Source: Candidatus Zixiibacteriota bacterium (GTDB taxonomy: Bacteria; Zixibacteria; MSB-5A5; GN15; JACZUZ01). From it: DNA of 32,686 bases. The stretch spans positions 1 to 32,686 of the forward strand of contig JAJRPJ010000020.1 of the NCBI GenBank assembly GCA_024280835.1, written 5' to 3'. A program made the position numbers and the translations under genes. Positions 17,949-25,598 of the stretch are shown piece by piece. The notes beneath the pieces are model-generated. The model saw only the letters and a program-made list of their open reading frames with translations, had not been told where the DNA came from and searched no databases. The first letter of the stretch is position 1. Each line of letters begins with the position of its first letter.

Positions 17949-17962
17949 TTTGAAGCTTCAAA
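17949..17962. promoter_or_regulatory. Palindrome in the helicase 5' leader
   Basis: TTTGAAGCTTCAAA is a perfect 14-bp palindrome 17 bp upstream of the helicase start, next to a run of eight A on the plus strand. Since uvrD-type genes are often SOS-controlled it could be a repressor site, but it does not match the LexA boxes I know from Gram-positive or proteobacterial models. Confidence 0.25.
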
Positions 17963-18007
17963 AAAAATAAGTGAGGGAAGAAGAGTCGCAGTTTGTTTCT
18001 TTAATTA

Positions 18008-18496
18008 TCAGTTTTTTGAACGTAAGGAATCAATTAGTGGAGAATCGCTGCGCAGTTTCTGGATATGCCATCGATTGATTCCACCGGGCGCATCACTGTC
18101 TGTGCTAAAGACATCGATAAACAAAAATGTATCAATTTCTAATTCAGGTATTAACAAGCGCACATGCTTTCTCAGTCGAGGAGCGGTGATATTGACTGGG
18201 AACGCATATTGTAAGACTCCACTGAATTCACCAATTTCATTGCCATAGAAAACAGCTGTGTCGTCGAAGAGTCCATCGATTTGTTTGTCATAGATGAAAT
18301 AGCCAACTGTCTCAGCCAAGTCGAGAGCGGTGACCACTAAATTGGATGAGTCTGCGCTGACTACTTGACATGAGAATACTGCAACTCGCTCATTGGACAA
18401 TGAACAAGAGCTAAGAGTTATCATCAAGAGCGCAGCGCTTAAGAGGAAACTTCGTAGGGAGAAAGATTGAATCAGGCGACAGTCACCTCTTTGCAC
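18008..18496 (-). CDS. Small lipoprotein of unknown function
   Basis: The 162-residue product has a hydrophobic N-terminal stretch ending in a lipobox (LMITLSSC), so it is probably lipid-anchored. The mature domain of about 130 residues is beta-rich with alternating Val/Leu strands and acidic loops, without recognised motifs. The GTG at 18496 overlaps the aldolase gene by 25 bp; AGAGGTGA lies inside the aldolase end, just ahead of a possible CTG or later start, so the true start may be a few codons in. Overlap points to co-transcription with the aldolase, which is unexpected for a lipoprotein and may only reflect compact gene packing. A C-terminal segment [19 protein letters not shown] ends the protein. 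No family is assigned. Confidence 0.65.
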   Translation of the reverse strand: MQRGDCRLIQSFSLRSFLLSAALLMITLSSCSLSNERVAVFSCQVVSADSSNLVVTALDLAETVGYFIYDKQIDGLFDDTAVFYGNEIGEFSGVLQYAFPVNITAPRLRKHVRLLIPELEIDTFLFIDVFSTDSDAPGGINRWHIQKLRSDSPLIDSLRSKN

Positions 18497-19521
18497 AAGT
18501 AGACATCCTGAATGGCGTTAAGGAGTTCAACGCCTTCCTTCAAAGGTTTTTGGAAAGCCTTACGTCCTGAAATCAGTCCAGTTCCACCAGCTCGTTTGTT
18601 GATAACTGCGGTGGTGACTGCTTGCGCTAAGTCACCAGAGCCAATGCTGGCGCCGCCAGAGTTGATTAACCCAGCTTTGCCCATATAGCAGTTAGCGACT
18701 TGATAGCGACAAAGGTCGATCGGATTGTCACTAGAAAGCTCTGAATACATTTTGGGGTGAGTTTTGCCAAATTTCACAGCGCTAAAGCCGCCATTGTTCT
18801 CTGGCAGTTTTTGCTTGATAATATCAGCCTGAATAGTGACACCCAAGTGGTTGGCTTGACCAGTTAGATCTGCGGCGACATGGTAGTCCTTGTCGGCTTT
18901 GAAAGCGTTGTTACGCACATAACACCAAAGCACAGTGAACATTCCCAGTTCATGCGCCTCACTGAACAATTCAGAGATTTCTTGAATCTGCCGTGAGGAT
19001 TCATCGGAACCATAATAAATTGTGGCGCCAACTCCCACGGCTCCCATATCAAAAGCATTCTTGATTGAAGCAAACGGAATTTGGTCGAATGTCGCAGGAT
19101 AGGTCATCAGCTCATTATGATTGAGCTTGAGAATAAAAGGAATTTTGTGCGCGTATTTACGAGAGACCATACCGAGAACCCCAAAAGTTGAAGCCACGGC
19201 ATTGCAACCGCCTTCAATCGCCAATTCGACTATTTTGGCTGGATCAAAATAATCTGGGTTGGGCGCAAATGAGGCCCCTGCAGTATGCTCAATGCCTTGG
19301 TCGACTGGCAAGATCGAGACATAGCCAGTGCCACCCAAACGGCCTGTGCCGTAGAGTGTTTGCAAAGCTCGCAAAGTGCGAGGAGTTCTGTCGCTGTCGG
19401 TCATGACACGGTCAACGAAATCAGAGCCAGGCAAAGCCAGTCTGTCGCTTGAGATTTTCGGGGTATTGAATGTCAGCAAATCTTTTTGCTCGCCGAGCAA
19501 TGATTCGATTTTAGTGTACAT
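18472..19521 (-). CDS. fbaB: Class I fructose-bisphosphate aldolase (FbaB/DhnA type)
   Basis: The 349-residue enzyme cleaves fructose-1,6-bisphosphate to glyceraldehyde-3-phosphate and dihydroxyacetone phosphate through a Schiff base, in glycolysis and gluconeogenesis. It matches the bacterial and archaeal class I type: [16 protein letters not shown] near the N-terminus, [11 protein letters not shown], the long [15 protein letters not shown] region, [13 protein letters not shown] and a Gly-rich phosphate-binding loop [13 protein letters not shown] followed by [14 protein letters not shown] metal-dependent class II enzyme is excluded by the lack of its His ligands in the expected arrangement. 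Length is typical of this subfamily. Only a weak ribosome site is seen. The small lipoprotein gene overlaps its 3' end, so the two form a likely operon. Confidence 0.93.
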   Translation of the reverse strand: MYTKIESLLGEQKDLLTFNTPKISSDRLALPGSDFVDRVMTDSDRTPRTLRALQTLYGTGRLGGTGYVSILPVDQGIEHTAGASFAPNPDYFDPAKIVELAIEGGCNAVASTFGVLGMVSRKYAHKIPFILKLNHNELMTYPATFDQIPFASIKNAFDMGAVGVGATIYYGSDESSRQIQEISELFSEAHELGMFTVLWCYVRNNAFKADKDYHVAADLTGQANHLGVTIQADIIKQKLPENNGGFSAVKFGKTHPKMYSELSSDNPIDLCRYQVANCYMGKAGLINSGGASIGSGDLAQAVTTAVINKRAGGTGLISGRKAFQKPLKEGVELLNAIQDVYLCKEVTVA

Positions 19522-19623
19522 CTTATTTTCAACCTAGGATTGCAAAAACCAATTTGGCTTGCGTTCACGTTATCTTATTCTTTTGAACAGCTAGATGCTG
19601 ACGATTGCTGCTTTGTCATAATA

Positions 19624-19657
19624 GCAAAAAACTCCCGACTAATCAAAGTCGAGAGTT
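19624..19657 (-). terminator. Intrinsic terminator of the PEP-CTERM gene
   Basis: An 11-bp stem, AACTCCCGACT at 19630-19640 with AGTCGAGAGTT at 19647-19657 (one G-T pair), is followed on the minus strand by a run of six T. It lies about 30 bp past the PEP-CTERM stop. The rest of the gap to the aldolase gene shows nothing else. Confidence 0.85.
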
Positions 19658-19688
19658 CTTGTAAGTCACTAAAATATTCGAAATGTTT

Positions 19689-20060
19689 TTATTTGCGACG
19701 GCGTTTCAAATACGCTGCGCCTGCCAAACCTAATGACATCAGGAGGGCCGAAGCTGGCTCAGGCACCGGAGCCGAATTGTCGTCATCATCATACCCATTT
19801 TCATCATCATAGCCGTTTTCATCAACATGATGTTCATAAGAACTTCCCCAAGAAGAGCCGCTACTTGATAGATATGGAGCGCCTGGGAAGTGATTTCCAT
19901 TATTGTAGCCGTTTTGACTCTGGTGGCCACTTGGCGGTGGGGAATATAACGGTGTCGTCGGTAAGGCAAAAGTCGCGCCACCGAGCGCCAAGAGAGAAAG
20001 AGTCAGGATTATTAAAGATGCCGACCTGACAATGGATATATTCTTGTGTGTCTTTAGCAT
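19689..20060 (-). CDS. Small exported PEP-CTERM protein
   Basis: The 123-residue protein has a classic tripartite C-terminal sorting signal: VPEPASALL, a hydrophobic segment and the basic end KRRRK. Such tails are recognised by exosortases and found on proteins of exopolysaccharide or biofilm matrices. The N-terminus is a signal peptide (MLKTHK, hydrophobic core, cleavage after FALP or ATFA). Between them is a low-complexity spacer: Pro/Ser/Gly/Asn-rich, then an acidic DENGYDDENGYDDDD stretch. There is no enzymatic domain. I chose the ATG at 20060, since AGGAG sits nine bases upstream of it; the frame extends to 20090. No exosortase gene is in the window. It stands alone, with its own terminator. 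Confidence 0.88.
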   Translation of the reverse strand: MLKTHKNISIVRSASLIILTLSLLALGGATFALPTTPLYSPPPSGHQSQNGYNNGNHFPGAPYLSSSGSSWGSSYEHHVDENGYDDENGYDDDDNSAPVPEPASALLMSLGLAGAAYLKRRRK

Positions 20061-20069
20061 GTCCATGCA

Positions 20070-20074
20070 CTCCT
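20070..20074 (-). promoter_or_regulatory. Ribosome binding site of the PEP-CTERM gene
   Basis: AGGAG on the minus strand is nine bases from the ATG at 20060 and only three from the ATG at 20066. It also lies inside the longer open frame that begins at 20090. It therefore favours the start at 20060, which gives a compact signal peptide. Confidence 0.6.
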
Positions 20075-20114
20075 GTATTATGGAAACCAATTATAGAAAT
20101 TTTACATATCTTGC

Positions 20115-20157
20115 TGTCAGTTAGCCGAATGACGCTAGGCGAAAAGTAACCCTGACG
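20115..20157 (-). other. Bulged stem-loop in the PEP-CTERM leader
   Basis: On the minus strand, GTCAG-gg-TTA-cttttc-GCC pairs with an uninterrupted GGC-TAA-CTGAC across an 11-base loop, making a long hairpin with two one-sided bulges, about 55 bp upstream of the chosen start. It does not match the cyclic-di-GMP or other riboswitch cores I checked by eye. The rest of 20091-20385 shows only an inverted repeat overlapping the clpX end and no ORF. It may be chance. Confidence 0.3.
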
Positions 20158-20385
20158 AGACAGTTCCATGCAATTCTAAGGCCGAATAGAAAACCAAGAC
20201 GTAAAAAAACACGTAAGTACCTGTGTAACAGTCAGATAAAATAACTGCAAGCACGGACTACACTCTACTTATCTGTGGTTGTTGGGAGATTTGCTGACTA
20301 AAAATAGCGTCTACTGCCTGTTATGAGCAAAGATGTGCAGTGGGATGGAGGGTAATTAGCGCCTAATCGCTTGTTGTCATGTAGC

Positions 20386-21693
20386 TTAGGCGCTTTTTTT
20401 CTTGGGGCGAGACTTGATAAACTGCGGTTTTCCCTTGCCTCGAATGACATCGGCTGTGACAACAATCTCTTCGACATCGGACATAGATGGGGCCTCGTAC
20501 ATCAGTTCAAGCATGGCTCTTTCGAATACCGATCTCAAAGCGCGCGCTCCTGTCTTGCGTTTTTTGGCCTCAGTGACTGCCAATTGCAGCGCCTCGGGTT
20601 CAAAAGAAAGACGAATTCCGTCCATCTCCAGAAGCCGCATATATTGTTTGACCACGGCGTTCTTAGGCTCGGTCAAAATCGACATCAAGGCCTCTTCATC
20701 GAGTGCATTAAGTGGAGCAATAATTGGCAGACGGCCAATCAATTCTGGGATTAGGCCATATTCGAGCAAGTCAGATGGAGTGACATAGCTCATGATATCT
20801 GTGGAATTGACGTCAATAGATGTGCGGTTAACATCAAATCCAAGACGTTTGTTGCCTTCACGGCGAGCAATGATTTTATCGAGACCATCGAATGCTCCAC
20901 CACAGATAAAGAGGATATTCGAAGTGTCAATTTGCACAAAGGCCTGTTCGGGATGCTTGCGTCCACCTTTAGGCGGGATATTGGCAACTGTGCCTTCAAG
21001 GATTTTCAATAACCCTTGCTGAACTCCTTCACCCGAGACGTCGCGAGTGATTGACGGGTTGCCGTCTGTGCGAGAAATCTTATCAATTTCGTCGATGTAA
21101 ATTATGCCACGCTCTGTCGCCGCGGCGTCAAAATCAGCGGCTTGGTAAAGTCGAACCAAAATATTCTCGACATCCTCACCAACATAACCAGCTTCAGTGA
21201 GCACTGTAGCATCAGCAATACAAAACGGCACACGCAAAAACTTTGCGAGTGTCCGAGCCAGAAGAGTTTTGCCAGTCCCTGTAGGGCCCATCAAGAGTAT
21301 GTTCGATTTTTCTAAATCGACATCGGCGCCATCGGACGCGCCTTTGCCGCCAGAGGGAGACGTTTCTTTACGGACAAGATGATTGATTCGTTTGTAATGA
21401 TTGTAAACTGCAACCGCAACCGAACGCTTGGCAAGCTCTTGGCCAATAACATAGGTATCAAGATGGGCTTTGATGTCCTCAGAGATAGGAATATCCACCA
21501 GCTCTGATGGTAAATCTGCATCGGCCGATGATTTGAGAATATCAGAACATAGTCCAACACACTCATTGCAAATATAGGCCTCATGACCAGCAAAGAGACG
21601 TCTTACTTGCGCGCCTGGTTTGCCGCAAAAAGAGCACCGTTGGGTAAGTTCTGTATTATCTGGAGGTTCTCCAGAGGTTTTGTCGCGAGCCAC
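20386..21693 (-). CDS. clpX: ClpX, ATPase subunit of the ClpXP protease
   Basis: ClpX is the hexameric AAA+ unfoldase that feeds proteins to ClpP. The 435-residue product has the zinc-binding domain with Cys at 20, 23, 42 and 45 (CSFC...CNEC), Walker A GPTGTGKT, Walker [11 protein letters not shown], sensor regions and the C-terminal domain with [13 protein letters not shown]. The pore loop is GYVGEDVE. The IGF-type loop that docks on ClpP corresponds to NKRLGFD. A short low-complexity insert ([15 protein letters not shown]) follows the N-terminal domain. It is downstream of clpP by 84 bp and ends in Lys-rich codons that overlap an inverted repeat at 20358-20394. It follows the conserved tig-clpP-clpX order. 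Confidence 0.97.
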   Translation of the reverse strand: MARDKTSGEPPDNTELTQRCSFCGKPGAQVRRLFAGHEAYICNECVGLCSDILKSSADADLPSELVDIPISEDIKAHLDTYVIGQELAKRSVAVAVYNHYKRINHLVRKETSPSGGKGASDGADVDLEKSNILLMGPTGTGKTLLARTLAKFLRVPFCIADATVLTEAGYVGEDVENILVRLYQAADFDAAATERGIIYIDEIDKISRTDGNPSITRDVSGEGVQQGLLKILEGTVANIPPKGGRKHPEQAFVQIDTSNILFICGGAFDGLDKIIARREGNKRLGFDVNRTSIDVNSTDIMSYVTPSDLLEYGLIPELIGRLPIIAPLNALDEEALMSILTEPKNAVVKQYMRLLEMDGIRLSFEPEALQLAVTEAKKRKTGARALRSVFERAMLELMYEAPSMSDVEEIVVTADVIRGKGKPQFIKSRPKKKSA

Positions 21694-21777
21694 TTTCAGA
21701 ATCCTATTCTGTTACTGTGTTGCTACTATCTTTGGCGCATTGGTTTTAACCAAAGCGCAAAATCAGGGTTACTGCAA

Positions 21778-22491
21778 CTACTTCTTTTCAATGTCAGATT
21801 TCTTGCGATATACTCTATCAATGAGACCATATTCTTTGGCTTCATCTGGTGACATGAAATAGTTTCTATCTGTGTCTTTGGCGATCTCTTCGATTCCCTT
21901 GCCGGTATTCTCAGCCAACATTTCGTTGAGACGCTGTTTTGTGCGCTGAAATTCGTTGGTCATGATTTCAATATCAGAGATTTGTCCCTGCGTTCCAGCC
22001 AATGGCTGATGAATCATAATCCGGCTGTTGTAAAGTCCGCCCCGTTTGCCTTTGGCTCCACTGCTAAGTAGAAAAGCTCCCATTGACGCAGCCATGCCCA
22101 TGCAGGTTGTCGTAACGTCTGGTTTGATAAAGTTCATTGTGTCATACATTGCTAAGCCAGATGTCACAGAGCCGCCTGGCGAATTGATATAGATAAAGAT
22201 ATCATTATCTGGATCCTCGGCCTCTAGAAACAACAACTGTGCAATCACGACATTTGCCAAACCATCTTCGATGGTTCCACCGACAAAAATAATTCGATCT
22301 TTCAAAAGTCTTGAAAAAATATCGTAGGCGCGTTCGCCACGTCCAGATTGCTCCACAACCATGGGAACAAGTTGTGATCTTGGAATCGACATTCCCGCCA
22401 GCGGATTTGAGTTTTCTCCAGAGAGACGCTCTCCGGCTTTTTGCAATCCACTCTTGCTATTGTATCCGTACATGCTAACAAAATCTATCAT
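21778..22491 (-). CDS. clpP: ClpP, proteolytic subunit; Asn at the catalytic Asp position
   Basis: ClpP forms the tetradecameric serine-protease chamber used by ClpX. The core is strongly conserved from [19 protein letters not shown] onward. The nucleophile is Ser136 in [10 protein letters not shown] and the His is 161 in MIHQPLAG. At the site of the third triad residue, which is Asp172 in Bacillus subtilis (TDRD), this protein has TDRN, so residue 210 is Asn; the codon is AAC. The first 33 residues before MSIPRSQ are not family-like and may be a cleaved propeptide, or the true start may be the internal ATG at residue 34. Length from the frame is 237 residues. It lies between tig (125 bp upstream) and clpX (84 bp downstream) and is likely co-transcribed with them. 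Confidence 0.95.
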   Translation of the reverse strand: MIDFVSMYGYNSKSGLQKAGERLSGENSNPLAGMSIPRSQLVPMVVEQSGRGERAYDIFSRLLKDRIIFVGGTIEDGLANVVIAQLLFLEAEDPDNDIFIYINSPGGSVTSGLAMYDTMNFIKPDVTTTCMGMAASMGAFLLSSGAKGKRGGLYNSRIMIHQPLAGTQGQISDIEIMTNEFQRTKQRLNEMLAENTGKGIEEIAKDTDRNYFMSPDEAKEYGLIDRVYRKKSDIEKK

Positions 22492-22616
22492 AGCTGTTTT
22501 TCAATCCTTAGAAATGGAACATTAAGAGCGCAGTATTTCTCAGCGCTGTTTCAATTAGAGCTATTGGAAAATATATGAACAATCCCTGTTTACAATACTA
22601 ATTGCCGATAATCTCG

Positions 22617-23945
22617 CTACTTTGCTGGTTTGATAGTCGCCTTGGATTTCAGAAAAGCCAGTAATTTTTCTTCGCGAATTGAATCACCCAATTCTCCAGC
22701 TTTTCCACTCTTTTGCAAGAACTCCGCGGCCTGCTCAGTTGGCATACCATTGCGGACGCTGAAGTTCTCAATCCATTTATCGGTATCTTCCTGCAGAACT
22801 TCAATATTCTCTTGCTCAATTATTTTCTCAGACAGTAGCTTCCAGCGTAGCTGGTTGGCGCCAATAACACGATAGCGCTCTCTGACCTCGGCTTCATTAC
22901 CTTCGCCCTCTAGCTGGTCGGTGTATTTCTTGCGATATTCGGCGACAATATCTTCTACATAGCGGCTAACTAGGCCTTCTGGAACTTCCAAAGGATTCTT
23001 GGCGACTACTTGCGAAATCAATTGATTATTCAAATCTCTCACTGAAGTAGTTTGTTTTTCGTCGCCGACACCTTCTCTGACTCTATCTCGCAGAGCGGCA
23101 ATAGAGTCGGCTTGGGCGATTTCTTTGGCAAACTTATCGTCAAGCTCGGGTAGAGTTTTCTCCTGAACTTTCTTAACTGTCATGCTATAGGTCAAAGATT
23201 TGCCTGCAAAAACCTTATCTGGGTAGTCCTCTGGGTATTTGACAGTGACTGGACGTTCGTCGCCAACGCTGGCCCCCAAGAGAGCCTCTTTGAACTCTTT
23301 GACTGTTTTGCTGTCGCTGAGATCAATCATCGAATCAGGGAAGAAGTCACCCTCGATTATGCTGTCTTTGTCCTCAGTCTTACGCATGTCTGTTGTCAGA
23401 ACATCCGTGTCTTTGGCTGGCCTGTCGACATCTTTGATTTCGGCATGTCTTTGACGTAAGGAATCGATGACACCGTCGATGTCACTATCGGTGACCTCTG
23501 TTGGAGATTCGATAGCTGTTAGACCTTTTAGGTCGACTGCATTTATTTCTGGAAAAACCTCAACTTCGGCAACGCAGACAAATGGCTCACCTATATTTAG
23601 GGTAATATCGGTGACTTTTGGCATAGTTGCAGGATGAATGCCTAAGCTTTGCAGCGCGGATTGATAGCTGGAACTGACAAGATTCTCGATAACATCGCCT
23701 TGAACTTCGGCTCCAAACTGGCTGCGGATATGTGAAAGAGGGGCTTTGCCCTTGCGGAAGCCTTTGAGAGTCACGCGCTTTTGGATTTTTCGAAATTCGT
23801 CATCAAAGGCAGACTCAACAGCCGAACTTGGAGTTTCTATGCGCAAAGTGCGGCGAAGTCCCTCGCTGGAGGTAATTTCGGCTTTGAAACCATTGGATGA
23901 CTCTTGTGGCGTATTTGATTCTTTTGAACTGATATCCTGATTCAT
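22617..23945 (-). CDS. tig: Trigger factor, ribosome-associated chaperone
   Basis: Trigger factor binds nascent chains at the ribosome exit tunnel and also has prolyl isomerase activity. The 442-residue protein has the ribosome-binding signature GFRKGKAPLSHIRSQFG near residues 58-74, a middle isomerase-like domain ending with VTVKYPEDYPDKVFAGK, and a long helical C-terminal substrate-cradling domain (KTLPELDDKFAKEI onward). The N-terminus has a short Ser/Glu-rich extension before the first strand. Only a weak purine-rich ribosome site (GTAGAGTAGAA) precedes the ATG. It begins the tig-clpP-clpX cluster and lies 156 bp after tRNA-Leu. The insert between domains is acidic and carries DSMIDLSDSKTV. 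Confidence 0.96.
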   Translation of the reverse strand: MNQDISSKESNTPQESSNGFKAEITSSEGLRRTLRIETPSSAVESAFDDEFRKIQKRVTLKGFRKGKAPLSHIRSQFGAEVQGDVIENLVSSSYQSALQSLGIHPATMPKVTDITLNIGEPFVCVAEVEVFPEINAVDLKGLTAIESPTEVTDSDIDGVIDSLRQRHAEIKDVDRPAKDTDVLTTDMRKTEDKDSIIEGDFFPDSMIDLSDSKTVKEFKEALLGASVGDERPVTVKYPEDYPDKVFAGKSLTYSMTVKKVQEKTLPELDDKFAKEIAQADSIAALRDRVREGVGDEKQTTSVRDLNNQLISQVVAKNPLEVPEGLVSRYVEDIVAEYRKKYTDQLEGEGNEAEVRERYRVIGANQLRWKLLSEKIIEQENIEVLQEDTDKWIENFSVRNGMPTEQAAEFLQKSGKAGELGDSIREEKLLAFLKSKATIKPAK

Positions 23946-24101
23946 TTCTACTCTACTTCAACTTCCTACGTGAATTCTTATCTGCATTGTCAGTCGTTTC
24001 TCCGACATGACGGACTATTATGATCGCTAGGACATATCAGCCCCGTCAACCATGTTTATTAGAACCATACTTACTAAAAAAACTGGTATTTATCAAAAAA
24101 A

Positions 24102-24183
24102 TGCGAGAAGGGGGACTTGAACCCCCACGTCGTGAAACACTAGATCCTAAATCTAGCGCGTCTACCAATTCCGCCATTCTCGC
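24102..24183 (-). tRNA. tRNA-Leu(UAG)
   Basis: On the minus strand, acceptor GCGAGAA pairs with TTCTCGC, the anticodon stem CTAGA/TCTAG surrounds TTTAGGA (anticodon TAG), and the T stem GGGGG/CCCCC surrounds TTCAAGT. The long variable arm of about 14 bases is as expected for Leu. The discriminator is A and CCA is not encoded. It lies just upstream of tig, on the same strand. Confidence 0.95.
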
Positions 24184-24214
24184 GTTGTGGAGGTTAATAT
24201 ATAGGCAAACCAAG

Positions 24215-24245
24215 AAAACCCCACCGACTCAATATGTCGGTGGGG
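24215..24245 (-). terminator. Intrinsic terminator of the TSP3/dockerin gene
   Basis: The perfect 10-bp stem CCCCACCGAC (24219-24228) with GTCGGTGGGG (24236-24245) has a 7-base loop and is followed by TTTTC on the minus strand. It lies about 110 bp past the stop of the secreted protein gene and before tRNA-Leu. Confidence 0.8.
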
Positions 24246-24353
24246 CTTGCTACAGTCAAGGTTTTGCTGAAATACTCGCTCAAACACTTGGCTTCCAATA
24301 GCTGTCTCCCAATAGATTGGAAGTGGATACCGAGCAATTATGGCGTTATGGCG

Positions 24354-25349
24354 TTATGGCGCAGATGTGGGGCATATCGGCGCAGGTCCGCCAATGAAAA
24401 TGTAGCGAATTAGATAGGTAATATCTGACACATTGACAGATCCATCGCCATTGGCATCCCCAGGTATCGCGCAGAGAGCGGTGGTTCCACTACAGACATC
24501 GCCGACACCGTCGTTATTTGTATCCACTTGGAAGGGATTGGCAATAGTTGGGCAGTTATCACAAGCATCAGGGAAACCATCGCCGTCTGTATCGGCTTGA
24601 GTCGGATTTGAGATCTGTGGGCAATTATCACAAACATCGCCAACACCATCACCGTCACTATCTATTTGCATGGGATTCGCTGTCATTGCACAATTATCGC
24701 AAGCGTCACCAAAGCCGTCACCGTCACTATCGGCTTGATCAGGGTTGAATGTTGTGGGACAATTATCAAGACAACCAAGCAGTCCATCTCCATCTGGGTC
24801 TTCGGTATCCGAACAGGCGATTGTCACTGTTCCACCTATGAATGTGGGGAAGATTAACACATTGTTGGCATCTGCCAGAACAATGTTTTGACCTGAGTTA
24901 GCATAATCTGTCGAATCGATAGTGATTACTTCGCTAGTGACAGTCGGATTAGGTGTGTACCAAAAGGTGAAGAGAAGTGAGGTTCCTGGCGCTACAAAAA
25001 ATGGAGGCATAGTCACAAAGCCTGCGATGATTTCATTTGGCGCGCCTGATGTGTCCACAAAAGAAAGATAGTCATCACCAGAGAAAAACTCTTGCCCCAC
25101 AAGACCACCAACGAAAGTCACTGAGTCCAGTGCTAAGGTCGTTGAACTGGGACTTAACCCAACTACAGCGGCTTGGAGAGATTGGTCATAAACTCCAAGA
25201 ACCCGCAATCCAAAATGCTGACCTGGCAAAATTGTCACGCTTTCGACAATAATTGAATCAGGCAGTCCTGGGTCTTGGGCGAATGCTGGAGCTGAGAGAA
25301 GTCCAGCAGAGGCGATTATCAAAGCCATAAACAATTTGCGAGTACTCAT
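24354..25349 (-). CDS. Secreted protein with TSP type 3 repeats and a dockerin-like end
   Basis: The 331-residue protein starts with a clear signal peptide (MSTRKLF, hydrophobic core, cleavage at PAFAQ). Residues 30-180 form a beta-rich domain resembling cohesin- or immunoglobulin-like secreted modules, without a firm assignment. Residues about 184-290 hold five calcium-binding thrombospondin type 3 units of the form DSDGDGxGDxCDNC, four of them 23 residues apart. The last 35 residues, [20 protein letters not shown] onward, match one calcium-binding dockerin-type segment and its hydrophobic helix. AGGAGGA at 25355-25361 is an excellent ribosome site. It has no C-terminal anchor or T9SS tail. 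It diverges from the hexose phosphate mutase gene across 249 bp. Probably a calcium-stabilised extracellular adhesion or structural protein. Confidence 0.85.
   Translation of the reverse strand: MSTRKLFMALIIASAGLLSAPAFAQDPGLPDSIIVESVTILPGQHFGLRVLGVYDQSLQAAVVGLSPSSTTLALDSVTFVGGLVGQEFFSGDDYLSFVDTSGAPNEIIAGFVTMPPFFVAPGTSLLFTFWYTPNPTVTSEVITIDSTDYANSGQNIVLADANNVLIFPTFIGGTVTIACSDTEDPDGDGLLGCLDNCPTTFNPDQADSDGDGFGDACDNCAMTANPMQIDSDGDGVGDVCDNCPQISNPTQADTDGDGFPDACDNCPTIANPFQVDTNNDGVGDVCSGTTALCAIPGDANGDGSVNVSDITYLIRYIFIGGPAPICPTSAP
24489..24770. repeat. 69-bp tandem repeats encoding TSP3 units
   Basis: Near-identical segments recur every 69 bp (for example around 24560, 24629 and 24698), each encoding one 23-residue thrombospondin type 3 unit with its Asp-rich calcium-binding loop and paired Cys. 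The first copy, nearest the protein start, is diverged. The repeats are coding, in frame, and confined to this gene. Confidence 0.85.
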
Positions 25350-25598
25350 TGCTATCCTCCTGAAAAAAATCAGTCAGTTACACTCATTTCTCTGACAAAA
25401 ATGTACTAGTTTTCGCTGGTTTTGGCAAGAAAATTTTACCGACAATTGAGTCTTCAGGATTTGCGGCATAGTTGCTTTAACTCTTTCAATGATATAGTTT
25501 TTGGCTGAACTTTGGCTTTTGTCGTAAGTGCGACTTGAAGCTGAGGACGGATTAAGACAAGTTAGAATCGTTAATTTTACAAATAATTTAGGGCGCTA

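Noticed and set aside
20325-20345. Possible sigma-54 promoter for the PEP-CTERM gene (CTGCAC...TTGC on the minus strand)
   Set aside because: The -24 element lacks the GG pair and the spacing is one base short; the location also overlaps the clpX tail region.
20358-20400. Hairpin AGCGCCTAA/TTAGGCGCT followed by T7 on the plus strand
   Set aside because: The T run is the complement of Lys codons at the end of clpX, and no rightward gene ends here; on the clpX strand no T tract follows the stem, so it is not a convincing terminator.
24020-24301. Rightward 93-codon frame across the tRNA-Leu gene
   Set aside because: It reads through the reverse complement of the tRNA and gives the familiar spurious peptide REGGLEPPRRETLDPKSSAS; no ribosome site or family supports it.
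24489-24770. Regular repeats considered as a CRISPR array
   Set aside because: The 69-bp period is entirely coding for TSP3 units with no constant repeat and unique spacer pattern; the 252-bp array at the right end is likewise coding.
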